The notes under the pieces: generated by a model
Database searches by the model: none
What the model was told of the DNA's origin: nothing
Seen by the model: the letters and a program-made list of their open reading frames with translations, nothing else
Assembly (NCBI GenBank): GCA_903934275.1
Contig: CAIZNF010000066.1
Span: 1-5,436 of the forward strand
DNA: 5,436 nt
From: an uncultured Nitrosomonadales bacterium
Lineage (GTDB): Bacteria; Pseudomonadota; Gammaproteobacteria; Burkholderiales; Gallionellaceae
Reading direction: 5' to 3'
Position numbers and translations under genes: made by a program
In this document: positions 1 to 5,204 of the stretch, piece after piece
How the letters are laid out: the number at the start of each line of letters is the position of its first letter
Position numbering within the stretch: position 1 is the stretch's first letter

Positions 1-69
1 TAGAACACCTGGGTCAATTTTCGATCAGCAGATCACCTCTATGTGGGTCAATTTTCGGTCAGCAACAAC
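1..69. mobile_element. Probable terminus of an IS21-like insertion sequence (multiple terminal repeats)
   Basis: Two 21-bp direct repeats beginning TGGGTCAATTTTCG lie at 10-30 and 44-64. They differ at one base (A24 against G58) and start 34 bp apart. Several copies of a repeat of about 20 bp near an end, containing a GGGTCA-TTTT core, are typical of IS21-family elements, where the transposase binds them. If so, the body of the element (istA/istB) lies to the left, outside the window, and its outer end falls near 64-70 at a CA dinucleotide. No transposase sequence is visible here, so the family assignment rests on recognising the repeat and is an inference. The exact end cannot be fixed without the other terminus. 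Confidence 0.45.
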
Positions 70-105
70 ATACAGACTGGCTTGCGCCAGACTGTGCCAT
101 ATTTG
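70..105. repeat. 36-bp hairpin repeat, copy 1
   Basis: This 36-bp sequence recurs exactly, in the same orientation, at 905-940. It contains a near-perfect inverted repeat: ACAGACTGGC, a TTGC loop, then GCCAGACTGT, giving a 10-bp stem with one mismatch. On the minus strand its edge reads CAAATATGGCACAG, and in this copy the preceding bases add a second GGCACA motif. Closely spaced GGCACA-type repeats resemble the arm-type binding sites near integrase attachment sites, but that reading is inference. This copy lies directly beside the presumed IS end. Confidence 0.8.
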
Positions 106-159
106 TGCCCCTTCATTCCTGGACAACGCACAGACTTATCCGCAGATTTTGTGCATAAA

Positions 160-181
160 AAAGCCCTCCGAAGAGGGCTTT
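160..181 (-). terminator. Rho-independent terminator of the DUF4160-DUF2442 operon
   Basis: Read on the minus strand, the stem is AAAGCCCTC / GAGGGCTTT around a TTCG loop, followed by a run of T (plus-strand A-run at 156-161). This is a GC-rich stem closed by the very stable C(UUCG)G tetraloop with a U-tract, so it is a textbook intrinsic terminator. It lies about 24 nt beyond the DUF2442 stop codon. The A/T-flanked stem could also work weakly in the opposite direction. Confidence 0.9.
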
Positions 182-183
182 AG

Positions 184-201
184 TTTCTCTGGTCAGAGAA
201 A
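184..201. repeat. Small inverted repeat between DUF2442 stop and terminator
   Basis: TTTCTCT, a GGTC spacer and AGAGAAA form a perfect 7-bp inverted repeat only 3 nt past the DUF2442 stop codon and just before the main terminator hairpin. In the mRNA it would form a second, weaker 3'-end hairpin. It has no T-run of its own, so it is at most an accessory structure. Confidence 0.5.
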
Positions 202-204
202 TGT

Positions 205-519
205 TTATCGCATCACATACACCTCTGCATTTTGTAATTCATCGTGCATTCTGTCTGGTGCCAAGTCTAATTCATCCGGCCAAGTGACGGCACCGTGCTC
301 AACGTGTACTGTCTCAAATACTTCCACGTTGCGCAGCACTTTGAACACTCCGCAATCTCTTTTCAGAAAACTAGCCATATCTACTATGCCTTTTGTTCCA
401 TCCTCAAATTGCACGTGTAGCCGAAAAGTGGGCAGAGCTTCCACCTTGGACACTCTCCAAGGGATTTGCTGCTCTATTCCAGCGGCGCTATTTTGTTTGG
501 TGTTTGCAATTGTTCGCAT
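205..519 (-). CDS. DUF2442 domain-containing protein
   Basis: A 104-residue protein of the DUF2442 family, whose biochemical function is not known to me. The family signature is visible as a beta-rich core, IPWRVSKVEALPTFRLHVQF (about 19-38), then EDGTKGIVDM (39-48), an F-K hinge near 59-60, and the C-terminal motif VTWPDELDLAPD (78-89). There is no signal peptide or membrane segment. The ATG at 519 is chosen because GGAGGA (529-534) lies 9 nt upstream. The longer reading from a TTG at 528 would abut that site and add only three residues. The gene begins inside the end of the DUF4160 gene (46-nt overlap, different frame), which implies translational coupling, and ends just before a strong terminator. 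Pairing with DUF4160 is a recurring arrangement in bacterial accessory DNA. A toxin-antitoxin-like role is sometimes suspected, but nothing here proves it. Confidence 0.88.
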   Translation of the reverse strand: MRTIANTKQNSAAGIEQQIPWRVSKVEALPTFRLHVQFEDGTKGIVDMASFLKRDCGVFKVLRNVEVFETVHVEHGAVTWPDELDLAPDRMHDELQNAEVYVMR

Positions 520-734
520 AGCTTCCAATCCTCCATTAATTCATTGCGGTGCTGCATTGCCCATTCTTTCACCAGTATGGCCGCTCCATGCGGTAGTTTG
601 CCTCTGGTTATTTCAAGCGTTTGGATATTGATTACCGCCTCTGCACCGCTATACTCGGCATGAAAGTGTGGTGGTGCATGTTCATCCCAATACATTTTTA
701 TCAGGATTCCGTAAAAAAATGAAATAGTCGGCAT
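474..734 (-). CDS. DUF4160 domain-containing protein
   Basis: An 86-residue protein matching the DUF4160 family over nearly its whole length. The start MPTISFFYGILIKMYW is followed by the hallmark DEHAPPHFHAEYSG (17-30). Next come a short strand segment AEAVINIQTLEI (31-42), GKLPHGA (45-51), and the helix VKEWAMQHRNELMEDW (55-70). The conserved His/Asp-rich DEHAPPHFHA stretch could bind metal or be catalytic, but no activity is established. The ATG at 734 is preceded by AGGGG with 5 nt spacing. It is the first gene of a two-gene operon and overlaps the DUF2442 start by 46 nt. Lacking export signals, it should be cytoplasmic. The surroundings (IS-like end, duplicated repeats, tRNA fragment) mark it as accessory and probably horizontally acquired. 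Confidence 0.9.
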   Translation of the reverse strand: MPTISFFYGILIKMYWDEHAPPHFHAEYSGAEAVINIQTLEITRGKLPHGAAILVKEWAMQHRNELMEDWKLCEQLQTPNKIAPLE

Positions 735-757
735 TCGTTCCCCTGGTAAGCTGGCTT

Positions 758-787
758 AGTTTAAGTTGCTTTCTGTGGCTTTGGCAA
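758..787 (-). promoter_or_regulatory. Candidate sigma-70 promoter for the DUF4160-DUF2442 operon
   Basis: On the minus strand, TTGCCA (plus 782-787, five of six matches to the -35 consensus) is followed after 18 bp by TAAACT (plus 758-763, four of six matches to -10). Transcription would start near 751, giving a leader of about 17 nt that includes the AGGGG ribosome site. The fit is plausible but only by eye. No operator-like palindrome overlaps it. Confidence 0.35.
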
Positions 788-904
788 TTAGCTGAAAAGC
801 TCTCTATTTTTCTCCGGTGCCCAGATTGTTCATTGGTAAGATGCTGCGATGCCAGACTGTGGCGGTTTTACTGGCACAACAGCGATGCTCTTGTGCGAAT
901 GAGG

Positions 905-940
905 ATACAGACTGGCTTGCGCCAGACTGTGCCATATTTG
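905..940. repeat. 36-bp hairpin repeat, copy 2
   Basis: This copy is identical over 36 bp to 70-105 and in direct orientation, with 835 bp between equivalent positions. The match breaks off sharply at both ends. The same 10-bp imperfect stem with a TTGC loop is present. The two copies bracket the DUF4160/DUF2442 operon with its promoter and terminator. This copy lies about 70 bp from the tRNA-derived attachment site, a distance compatible with an integrase arm-binding site. That role is inferred, not shown. Confidence 0.8.
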
Positions 941-1011
941 CACTGTTTTGGTGAGTGGCAAGCGTTACAAGAGACTGATTGAAAACAATAATTACTTCTC
1001 TCGTTCACCCA

Positions 1012-1055
1012 TTTTAATCCGTTGGTCGCCAGTTCGAATCTGGCACGACCTACCA
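1012..1055 (+). other. tRNA-Lys(UUU) 3' fragment: probable genomic-island attachment site
   Basis: The 44 nt from the anticodon loop to the CCA end match the 3' half of tRNA-Lys. TTTTAA is the anticodon loop with UUU, followed by the descending anticodon stem, the variable loop TTGGTCG, the T-arm GCCAG-TTCGAAT-CTGGC, and the acceptor strand ACGACCT plus ACCA. The sequence just upstream (CTCGTTCACCCA) shows no D-arm, no 5' acceptor strand and no matching anticodon stem, so this is not a complete gene. Tyrosine integrases commonly target tRNA 3' ends and leave such a duplicated 3' segment at the far end of the element. With this polarity the intact tRNA-Lys and integrase would lie to the left, and everything left of 1012 would be inside the island. 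Confidence 0.75.
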
Positions 1056-1096
1056 ATTTTCAAGAAGTTAGCGTGTTTTCGGGCAATGCTCGTTTG

Positions 1097-1594
1097 CTAC
1101 AACACCACCGGGTTGTCCGGCATTTCATTAGATTTGTTGCTACGCGCCGGAAAGTGGCGCGCCAGATGTTCACCCACGGCGAAAATACCGGCAAGCACAC
1201 CAGATTCAAACTGCCCTTTGCGGAACGCCGCTTCCATCTCGATGCAAATCACTTCCCACGTTTTCTGTCCAAGCATGGCGTGTATGCCGCGATCTGCGAC
1301 GATCTCGATATCGTGATCCGCCAGCAACAAATAAATCAGCACGCCGTTATTGTGTTCGGTATCCCATACACGCAAACTGGAAAAAATTTCGATAGCGCGT
1401 TCCCGTGCCGTCTGATCGGCAAGTAGTGGTGACAGATTCAATGCGGCCTCGACCGCGAATCGAATTTGCCCGTCGTGCCGCACCTCGGTTTCGCCGATGG
1501 CGCGCTCGATTGCATCCAGTGCGCGCGATGAAAAAATCCGCTTCATCGCCGTGCGGCTACTCAATAGATGTCGCATGATGCGTTTCAAATTCAT
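1097..1594 (-). CDS. TPM-domain protein (second TPM gene of the lemA operon)
   Basis: A 165-residue protein with the TPM (formerly DUF477) fold. Recognisable blocks are GETEVRHDGQIRFAVEAAL (34-51), ARERAIEIFSSLRVWDTEHNNGVLIYLLL (63-91), [11 protein letters not shown] (95-105), and a helical region ending GEHLARHFPA (141-150). RVWDTE-NNGVLIY followed by IEIVADRGI is diagnostic of this subfamily. There is no signal peptide and no clear membrane helix, unlike its neighbour, so it is probably cytoplasmic or peripheral on the inner membrane. The ATG at 1594 lies 1 nt after the stop of the preceding TPM gene, behind a GAAGGTGGTG ribosome site. A longer open frame back to 1768 overlaps the neighbour's Gly-rich coding and is rejected. 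The molecular function is unknown. The family name comes from TLP18.3/Psb32/MOLO-1 proteins. No terminator is obvious downstream. Confidence 0.88.
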   Translation of the reverse strand: MNLKRIMRHLLSSRTAMKRIFSSRALDAIERAIGETEVRHDGQIRFAVEAALNLSPLLADQTARERAIEIFSSLRVWDTEHNNGVLIYLLLADHDIEIVADRGIHAMLGQKTWEVICIEMEAAFRKGQFESGVLAGIFAVGEHLARHFPARSNKSNEMPDNPVVL

Positions 1595-1595
1595 A

Positions 1596-2435
1596 TCACC
1601 ACCTTCCCGATGCTCCGCCGCCACCAAACCCACCGCCCCCGCCACTGAAACCTCCTCCACCGCCGAAGCCGCCCCCGCTGGTTCCACCCAATCCACCACC
1701 GCCAAAGCCACGCCCTGAGCCGCCCAGTAGCACAAACACGAATGCCATAAATCCGACCAACAAAGCAACTAGCAGCGGCGTAACCAATAGCCAGGCCAGC
1801 CCACCCAGCACTCCGCCCATCAACAGCGCTGCGGGGAAGCGTCCGAGCAACGCGCGCAACATGCCACCCACGACCACAACCAGCCCGAAAGCAATAAAGA
1901 ACAGCGACTCGATATCATATTTTCCGCTTGCGGCAGCACGCTTCGGCGGCGGCAAGGGCTCTCCATCGACTACCCGCATCATCGCCGCTGTACCCGACTC
2001 GATGCCTGGATAAAACTCGCCGCGCTTGAAGTGCGGCACAATGATCTCATCAACGATGCGTTTCGCTGTGGCATCGTTCAGCACCCCTTCCAGGTCGTAT
2101 CCTACCTCGATGCGCAGGGTGCGATCATTCTTGGCGACGAGCAGTAATGCGCCGTCATCCACGCCCTTGCGTCCGAGCTTCCATGCCTCGACGGCGCGCA
2201 TACCGAATTGCTCGATGGTTTCCGGTTGGGTAGTCGGCACGATCAGCACAGCAAGCTGCGCGCCCTTTTTTGCCTCGAATGCGGCGAGAATAGATTCCAG
2301 CGTTTGGGCTTGTTGCGCATCCAGCGTGGCGGTGAGATCGGTAACTCGATGCGCGAGTGGCGGCACGGACACCTCGGCCTGCGCCGTCCCGACCAATAGC
2401 AGCGCAAGCAGAACAACCCGCGCTATGGTTTTCAT
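1596..2435 (-). CDS. TPM-domain protein, secreted and membrane-anchored with Gly-rich tail (YgcG-like)
   Basis: A 279-residue protein with a Sec signal peptide (1-20, hydrophobic core ALLLVGT, cleavage after AQA). An extracytoplasmic TPM domain follows (about 30-155), with HRVTDLTATLDAQQAQTLESIL, GAQLAVLIVPTT, GRKGVDDGALLLVAKNDRTLRIEVGYDLEGVLNDA and the region FKRGEFYPGIESG. A Pro/Lys linker leads to two or three membrane helices (about 175-237) and then a tail of Gly with Phe and Ser from 238, ending GASGRW. This architecture is the common bacterial YgcG-like form next to lemA. Its start codon directly abuts the lemA stop (TAAATG) without a good ribosome site of its own, so translation should depend on re-initiation. 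The role is not established. Envelope or membrane-protein quality control is a suggestion based on the lemA partner and plant TPM proteins. It belongs to the same family as the downstream gene. Confidence 0.92.
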   Translation of the reverse strand: MKTIARVVLLALLLVGTAQAEVSVPPLAHRVTDLTATLDAQQAQTLESILAAFEAKKGAQLAVLIVPTTQPETIEQFGMRAVEAWKLGRKGVDDGALLLVAKNDRTLRIEVGYDLEGVLNDATAKRIVDEIIVPHFKRGEFYPGIESGTAAMMRVVDGEPLPPPKRAAASGKYDIESLFFIAFGLVVVVGGMLRALLGRFPAALLMGGVLGGLAWLLVTPLLVALLVGFMAFVFVLLGGSGRGFGGGGLGGTSGGGFGGGGGFSGGGGGFGGGGASGRW

Positions 2436-3059
2436 TTATTTTGTTGGTGCGGCAGGGTTCGGTGTGGCGGGTTTGGGCGCGGCAAAATCTACCGTCGGCG
2501 GATGGGAAATCTCCTTTTCGTTTTCCACCGTGAAAGATGGCTTTACGGTGTAGCTGAACAGCATTGCGGTCAGGTTGCTCGGGAATGAACGTACCGTGAT
2601 ATTGTATTCCTGCACTGCCTTGATATAGCGGTTGCGCGCCACGGTAATGCGGTTTTCGGTGCCTTCCAGTTGCGCCTGCAAGTCGCGGAAATTCGCATCG
2701 GATTTCAATTGCGGATAATTTTCAGATACCACCAGCAAGCGGCTCAATGCCGAAGAAAGTTGGCCTTGTGCAGCCTGAAATTTAGCGAATGCCTGCGCGT
2801 CGTTGATCAATTCCGGCGTAGCCTGAATGCTGCCCACTTTCGCGCGCGCCTCGGTAACACCCAGCAGTACAGTCTGCTCTTGCGCGGCAAAACCTTTGAC
2901 GGTATTTACCAGATTTGGAATCAGGTCGGCACGGCGCTGATACTGGTTCAGCACTTCCGCCCAGCTCGCCTTGATCTGCTCATCGGTGGTTTGAAAGGTG
3001 TTGTAGCCGCAACCGGTAAGCAGCAATGTCAGACATAAAGCACCGAATAAATTGCGCAT
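2436..3059 (-). CDS. lemA: LemA family lipoprotein
   Basis: A 207-residue LemA protein. The N-terminus MRNLFGALCLTLLLTGC is a lipoprotein signal with lipobox LTGC (Cys17). Gly follows Cys, with no Asp, so the usual rule predicts Lol sorting to the outer membrane. The helical core carries the family motifs ASWAEVLNQYQRRADLIPNLVNTVKG (31-56), ENYPQLKSDANFRDLQ (113-128), EGTENRITVARNRYIKAVQEYN (132-153) and a Pro/Ala-rich tail. The ATG at 3059 is supported by GGGGAG 7 nt upstream. An upstream TTG at 3074 would overlap that ribosome site and is rejected. It is the first gene of a compact lemA-TPM-TPM operon, an arrangement widespread in Proteobacteria. The biochemical role of LemA is not settled. 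Here it probably acts with the TPM proteins at the envelope. Confidence 0.95.
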   Translation of the reverse strand: MRNLFGALCLTLLLTGCGYNTFQTTDEQIKASWAEVLNQYQRRADLIPNLVNTVKGFAAQEQTVLLGVTEARAKVGSIQATPELINDAQAFAKFQAAQGQLSSALSRLLVVSENYPQLKSDANFRDLQAQLEGTENRITVARNRYIKAVQEYNITVRSFPSNLTAMLFSYTVKPSFTVENEKEISHPPTVDFAAPKPATPNPAAPTK

Positions 3060-3172
3060 AATTTTTCTCCCCAAAAATCGTTACTGCGTGAATAAAATTC
3101 GGATCGGGCTTTATCTTCACCGAGCATGCCGAAGCGGCTCGGCATAATGAGCAGAGTCACATGGGAACATGT
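3060..3172 (-). promoter_or_regulatory. purH-lemA intergenic region (likely contains the lemA promoter)
   Basis: 113 bp separate the purH stop from the lemA start, both on the minus strand. The gap holds a 7-bp hairpin near its purH side and an AT-rich stretch (TTTTATTCA and ATTTTT on the minus strand) before the GGGGAG ribosome site. I could not pick a -35/-10 pair with confidence, so a separate lemA promoter is inferred from the spacing and the change of function. Confidence 0.3.
3126..3145 (-). terminator. Hairpin downstream of purH, possible weak terminator
   Basis: ATGCCGA and TCGGCAT form a perfect 7-bp stem around a 6-nt loop, 28 nt past the purH stop. On the minus strand the stem is followed by GCTCGGTGAAG with no T-run, so it does not meet the usual intrinsic-terminator form. 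It may stabilise the 3' end of the mRNA, slow polymerase, or be incidental. Confidence 0.35.
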
Positions 3173-4738
3173 TCAATGCCTGAAATGACGGAAGCCGGTA
3201 AACACCATCGCTAATCCATGTTCATCGGCCGCCGCAATCACCTCCGTGTCGCGCATGCTGCCGCCGGGCTGAATTACGGCTTTTGCGCCCGCCTGCGCCA
3301 GCACGTCGATGCCGTCGCGGAACGGAAAGAATGCATCCGAGGCCACGACAGAACCTGCAAGACTCAGATTCGCGTTTTGCGCCTTGATTGAGGCGATACG
3401 CGTGCTGTCCACGCGGCTCATCTGCCCCGCGCCTACACCCAGCGTCTGGCCGCTTTTGCAGAATACGATGGCGTTCGACTTCACATATTTCGCCACGCGC
3501 CAAGCGAACAGCAGATCTTGCAGTTGTTCGCCCGATGGCTGCGCCTTGGTCACCACCTTGAGTTGCGCCGCCTGCACGTTGAGCGCATCCGGCGATTGCA
3601 CCAACAGGCCGCCGCTGACACGTTTGAAATCGAACTGGTTGTGCGCGTTGGACAGCGGCGCGGTGAGCACACGCACGTTTTGCTTCGCTGCCGTGACCTT
3701 GAGCGCGGCCTCGGAAGCGGACGGCGCGATGATGAGTTCGACGAACTGGTTGGCGGTGATCTGCGTCGCGCTGTCGGCATCCAGTTCGCGGTTGAAAGCG
3801 ATGATGCCGCCAAACGCGGAAGTGGTATCGGTGGCATAGGCCAGCCTGTAGGCATTCAGCGCGCTGTCGGCGATGGCGACACCGCACGGGTTGGCGTGTT
3901 TGACGATGACGCAGGCCGGTTGATCGAAGGTTTTGACCAACTCCCAAGCGGCATCGGCATCACCGATGTTGTTGTAGGACAGCTCCTTGCCCTGCAGCTG
4001 GGTGTAGTCGGAGATGCCGCCTTGCACCGGATTGAGGTCGCGGTAGAACGCGGCATTCTGGTGCGGGTTCTCGCCGTAGCGCATGTCCTGCACCTTGGCG
4101 AAGTTGAAATTAATCTGTGCCGGGAACGCGCTCTTTGTGCCGTCCGCGTTAATCGTGGTGAGATAGTTGCTGATCGCGGAATCATAGGCTGCGGTGTGCG
4201 AGTAGGCTTTTTTCGCCAGGTCGAAACGCGTCGCTCCACTCACCGCTCCGTCGTTGGTTTGCATCTCTGCCAGCACATCTACGTAGTCCGCCGGGTCGGT
4301 GATGATGGCAACATGCGCGTGATTTTTTGCCGCCGCGCGCACCATGGTAGGGCCGCCGATGTCGATATTCTCGATGGCATCCTCTAGTGTGCAATCCGGT
4401 CTGGCGACGGTCGCTGCGAACGGATATAGATTCACCACCACCAGATCAATGGTTGGAATGCCGTGCTTTTCCAGCGTGGCTACATGTTCCGGCAGGTCGC
4501 GCCGCGCCAGAATGCCCGCGTGGACTTTGGGTTGCAGCGTCTTCACACGCCCGTCCAGCATTTCGGGGAAGCCGGTGTAGTCCGCCACCTCGGTGACCGG
4601 GATGCCATTGTCGGCAAGCAGCTTGGCGGTGCCGCCGGTGGAAAGGATTTTTACGCCGAGCTGATTCAAGCCTTGCGCGAATTCGAGGATGCCGGATTTA
4701 TCCGACACACTGATGAGTGCCTGTTTGATTGTTGCCAT
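3173..4738 (-). CDS. purH: Bifunctional AICAR transformylase / IMP cyclohydrolase (PurH)
   Basis: A 521-residue cytoplasmic enzyme for the last two steps of de novo purine synthesis. It formylates AICAR with 10-formyl-tetrahydrofolate, then cyclises FAICAR to IMP. The N-terminal cyclohydrolase (MGS-like) domain shows ISVSDKSG (9-16), [10 protein letters not shown] (32-41), [30 protein letters not shown] (48-77), VVNLYPF (101-107) and [18 protein letters not shown] (123-140). The transformylase domain shows [14 protein letters not shown] (219-232), the catalytic Lys-His in KHANPCG (280-286), [14 protein letters not shown] (307-320), [10 protein letters not shown] (417-426) and FFPFRDGID...IQPGGSMRD near the end. 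The length is normal and no key residue is missing. The ATG at 4738 starts the conserved [16 protein letters not shown]. An in-frame extension to a GTG at 4783 runs into intergenic repeat DNA and is rejected. The ribosome site is weak (GGAAA). It lies downstream of dusB-fis, as usual in Betaproteobacteria, but separated by a palindromic element. Confidence 0.98.
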   Translation of the reverse strand: MATIKQALISVSDKSGILEFAQGLNQLGVKILSTGGTAKLLADNGIPVTEVADYTGFPEMLDGRVKTLQPKVHAGILARRDLPEHVATLEKHGIPTIDLVVVNLYPFAATVARPDCTLEDAIENIDIGGPTMVRAAAKNHAHVAIITDPADYVDVLAEMQTNDGAVSGATRFDLAKKAYSHTAAYDSAISNYLTTINADGTKSAFPAQINFNFAKVQDMRYGENPHQNAAFYRDLNPVQGGISDYTQLQGKELSYNNIGDADAAWELVKTFDQPACVIVKHANPCGVAIADSALNAYRLAYATDTTSAFGGIIAFNRELDADSATQITANQFVELIIAPSASEAALKVTAAKQNVRVLTAPLSNAHNQFDFKRVSGGLLVQSPDALNVQAAQLKVVTKAQPSGEQLQDLLFAWRVAKYVKSNAIVFCKSGQTLGVGAGQMSRVDSTRIASIKAQNANLSLAGSVVASDAFFPFRDGIDVLAQAGAKAVIQPGGSMRDTEVIAAADEHGLAMVFTGFRHFRH

Positions 4739-4811
4739 GATGTTTCCAATAAAGTTGAATGGGGGCAGTAGGTCGGGTTTCACCCAGCATGTCGGGCGTA
4801 GCCAGATCTGC
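4739..4811. repeat. purH leader with possible dispersed GGTCGGGTTTCACCC-type repeat
   Basis: The stretch at about 4769-4808 has a short GGGT-TTC-ACCC hairpin (4775-4785) and a repeated TCGGG motif, here and at 4792-4796. GTAGGTCGGGTT-type sequences are common dispersed intergenic repeats in Proteobacteria, and this resembles one. That is from memory of such sequences and not from any copy in this window. It ends exactly where the 142-bp palindrome begins. No convincing purH promoter was found here. Confidence 0.3.
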
Positions 4812-4953
4812 GAACGTGTTTTAAAAGTTACTGCGCGTCCGAACTGCGGTATTGCTCGGTGCTCGGAATCCTCATGTGCTCATGTATATTCCGGCTCCTG
4901 CGTTCCGTGCGCCCTGCACTTCGGCCTGCTAGTTACACTTTTAAAACACGTTC
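4812..4953. mobile_element. 142-bp palindromic element with 17-bp terminal inverted repeats (ERIC/MITE-like)
   Basis: The outer 17 bp, GAACGTGTTTTAAAAGT at 4812-4828, are perfectly inverted at 4937-4953. Pairing continues inward with small gaps: TTACT against AGTTAC, then CCGAACTGC (4839-4847) against GCACTTCGG (4916-4924, one mismatch), then CGGAAT (4864-4869) against ATTCCG (4888-4893). Near the middle is a CTCATG direct repeat (4871-4876, 4879-4884). The whole could fold into one long imperfect hairpin. It codes for nothing credible. Size, non-coding nature and near-full palindromy match intergenic palindromic repeats and MITEs that spread with a transposase from elsewhere. I saw no clear target-site duplication. 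It sits between fis and purH. Confidence 0.75.
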
Positions 4954-5204
4954 TACGAAATTCCGTGTTGTTGCATTTTCTTGCGCAACGTGTTGCGATT
5001 GATTCCGAGCATTTCTGACGCACGGGTTTGATTGCCGCCAACGTGTTCCAGCACCATTTCGAGCAGTGGTTTCTCGACACAAGCTATTACCATGTCATAC
5101 ATGTCGTAGCTGGGCTCTTCGCCATCGAGGTTCTTAAAATACTCTTTGAGTGTCTTGCGCACGTAGCGCGCCATGTCATTTTCGTTTATCAAACAATCGC
5201 TCAT
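4953..5204 (-). CDS. fis: Fis family nucleoid-associated DNA-binding protein
   Basis: An 83-residue Fis homologue. Residues 10-54 form the dimerisation region and the C-terminal helix-turn-helix reads GGNQTRASEMLGINRNTLRKKMQQHGIS (56-83), ending at the same point as Escherichia coli Fis (GNQTRA...GINRGTLRKK...). The N-terminus is shorter than the 98-residue E. coli protein, as usual in Betaproteobacteria. Fis is a dimeric bending protein that shapes the nucleoid and regulates rRNA and growth-phase genes. The ATG at 5204 overlaps the dusB stop (ATGA), with AAAGG about 8 nt upstream. The dusB-fis pairing is conserved in many Proteobacteria, and the promoter should lie upstream of dusB, outside the window. 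The last base of its TAG stop is the first base of the palindromic element next door. Confidence 0.95.
   Translation of the reverse strand: MSDCLINENDMARYVRKTLKEYFKNLDGEEPSYDMYDMVIACVEKPLLEMVLEHVGGNQTRASEMLGINRNTLRKKMQQHGIS

Larger units (their letters stand above)
735..1011. other. Gene-free island-end segment
   Basis: About 280 bp with no credible coding sequence on either strand. It holds the candidate promoter of the DUF operon, a partial echo of the 36-bp repeat (GCCAGACTGTG at 851-861), and the full second copy at 905-940, then AT-rich DNA up to the tRNA fragment. The sequence is visibly more AT-rich than the backbone genes to the right. A short open frame running into the tRNA fragment is an artefact. 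Confidence 0.6.

Noticed and set aside
41..631. Plus-strand open frame of 196 codons
   Set aside because: It begins inside the IS-like repeat, is Cys/Ser-rich and low in family-like motifs, and runs antisense to the well-supported DUF2442 and DUF4160 genes.
70..940. CRISPR array or integron cassette (attC) reading of the 36-bp repeats
   Set aside because: There are only two full copies 835 bp apart, with no regular spacers and no cas genes. The attC core motifs (RYYYAAC and GTTRRRY) are not evident at the repeat edges.
980..1055. A complete tRNA-Lys gene
   Set aside because: Only the 3' half is present. Upstream bases cannot form the acceptor, D-arm or 5' anticodon stem.
868..1056. Minus-strand open frame of 62 codons starting MVGRARFELATNGLK
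   Set aside because: Its N-terminus is the antisense of the tRNA-Lys 3' end. GRARFELATNG-type peptides are a well-known annotation artefact of tRNA genes, and the rest has no protein-like features.
1079..1091. CGGGC-AAT-GCTCG hairpin as terminator of tRNA-Lys or of the TPM operon
   Set aside because: The stem is only 5 bp with a G-T pair and a 3-nt loop, and no real T-run follows on either strand.
1595..1768. N-terminal extension of the second TPM protein
   Set aside because: It lies out of frame over the Gly-rich coding region of the neighbouring TPM gene. The ATG at 1594 has a ribosome site and starts directly after the neighbour's stop.
3222..4387. Several long alternative frames on both strands across purH
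   Set aside because: They are GC-driven shadows of purH with Arg-rich or low-complexity translations. purH itself is intact and conserved throughout.
4739..4783. N-terminal extension of PurH from a GTG
   Set aside because: The added residues come from intergenic repeat DNA and precede the universally conserved PurH start region.
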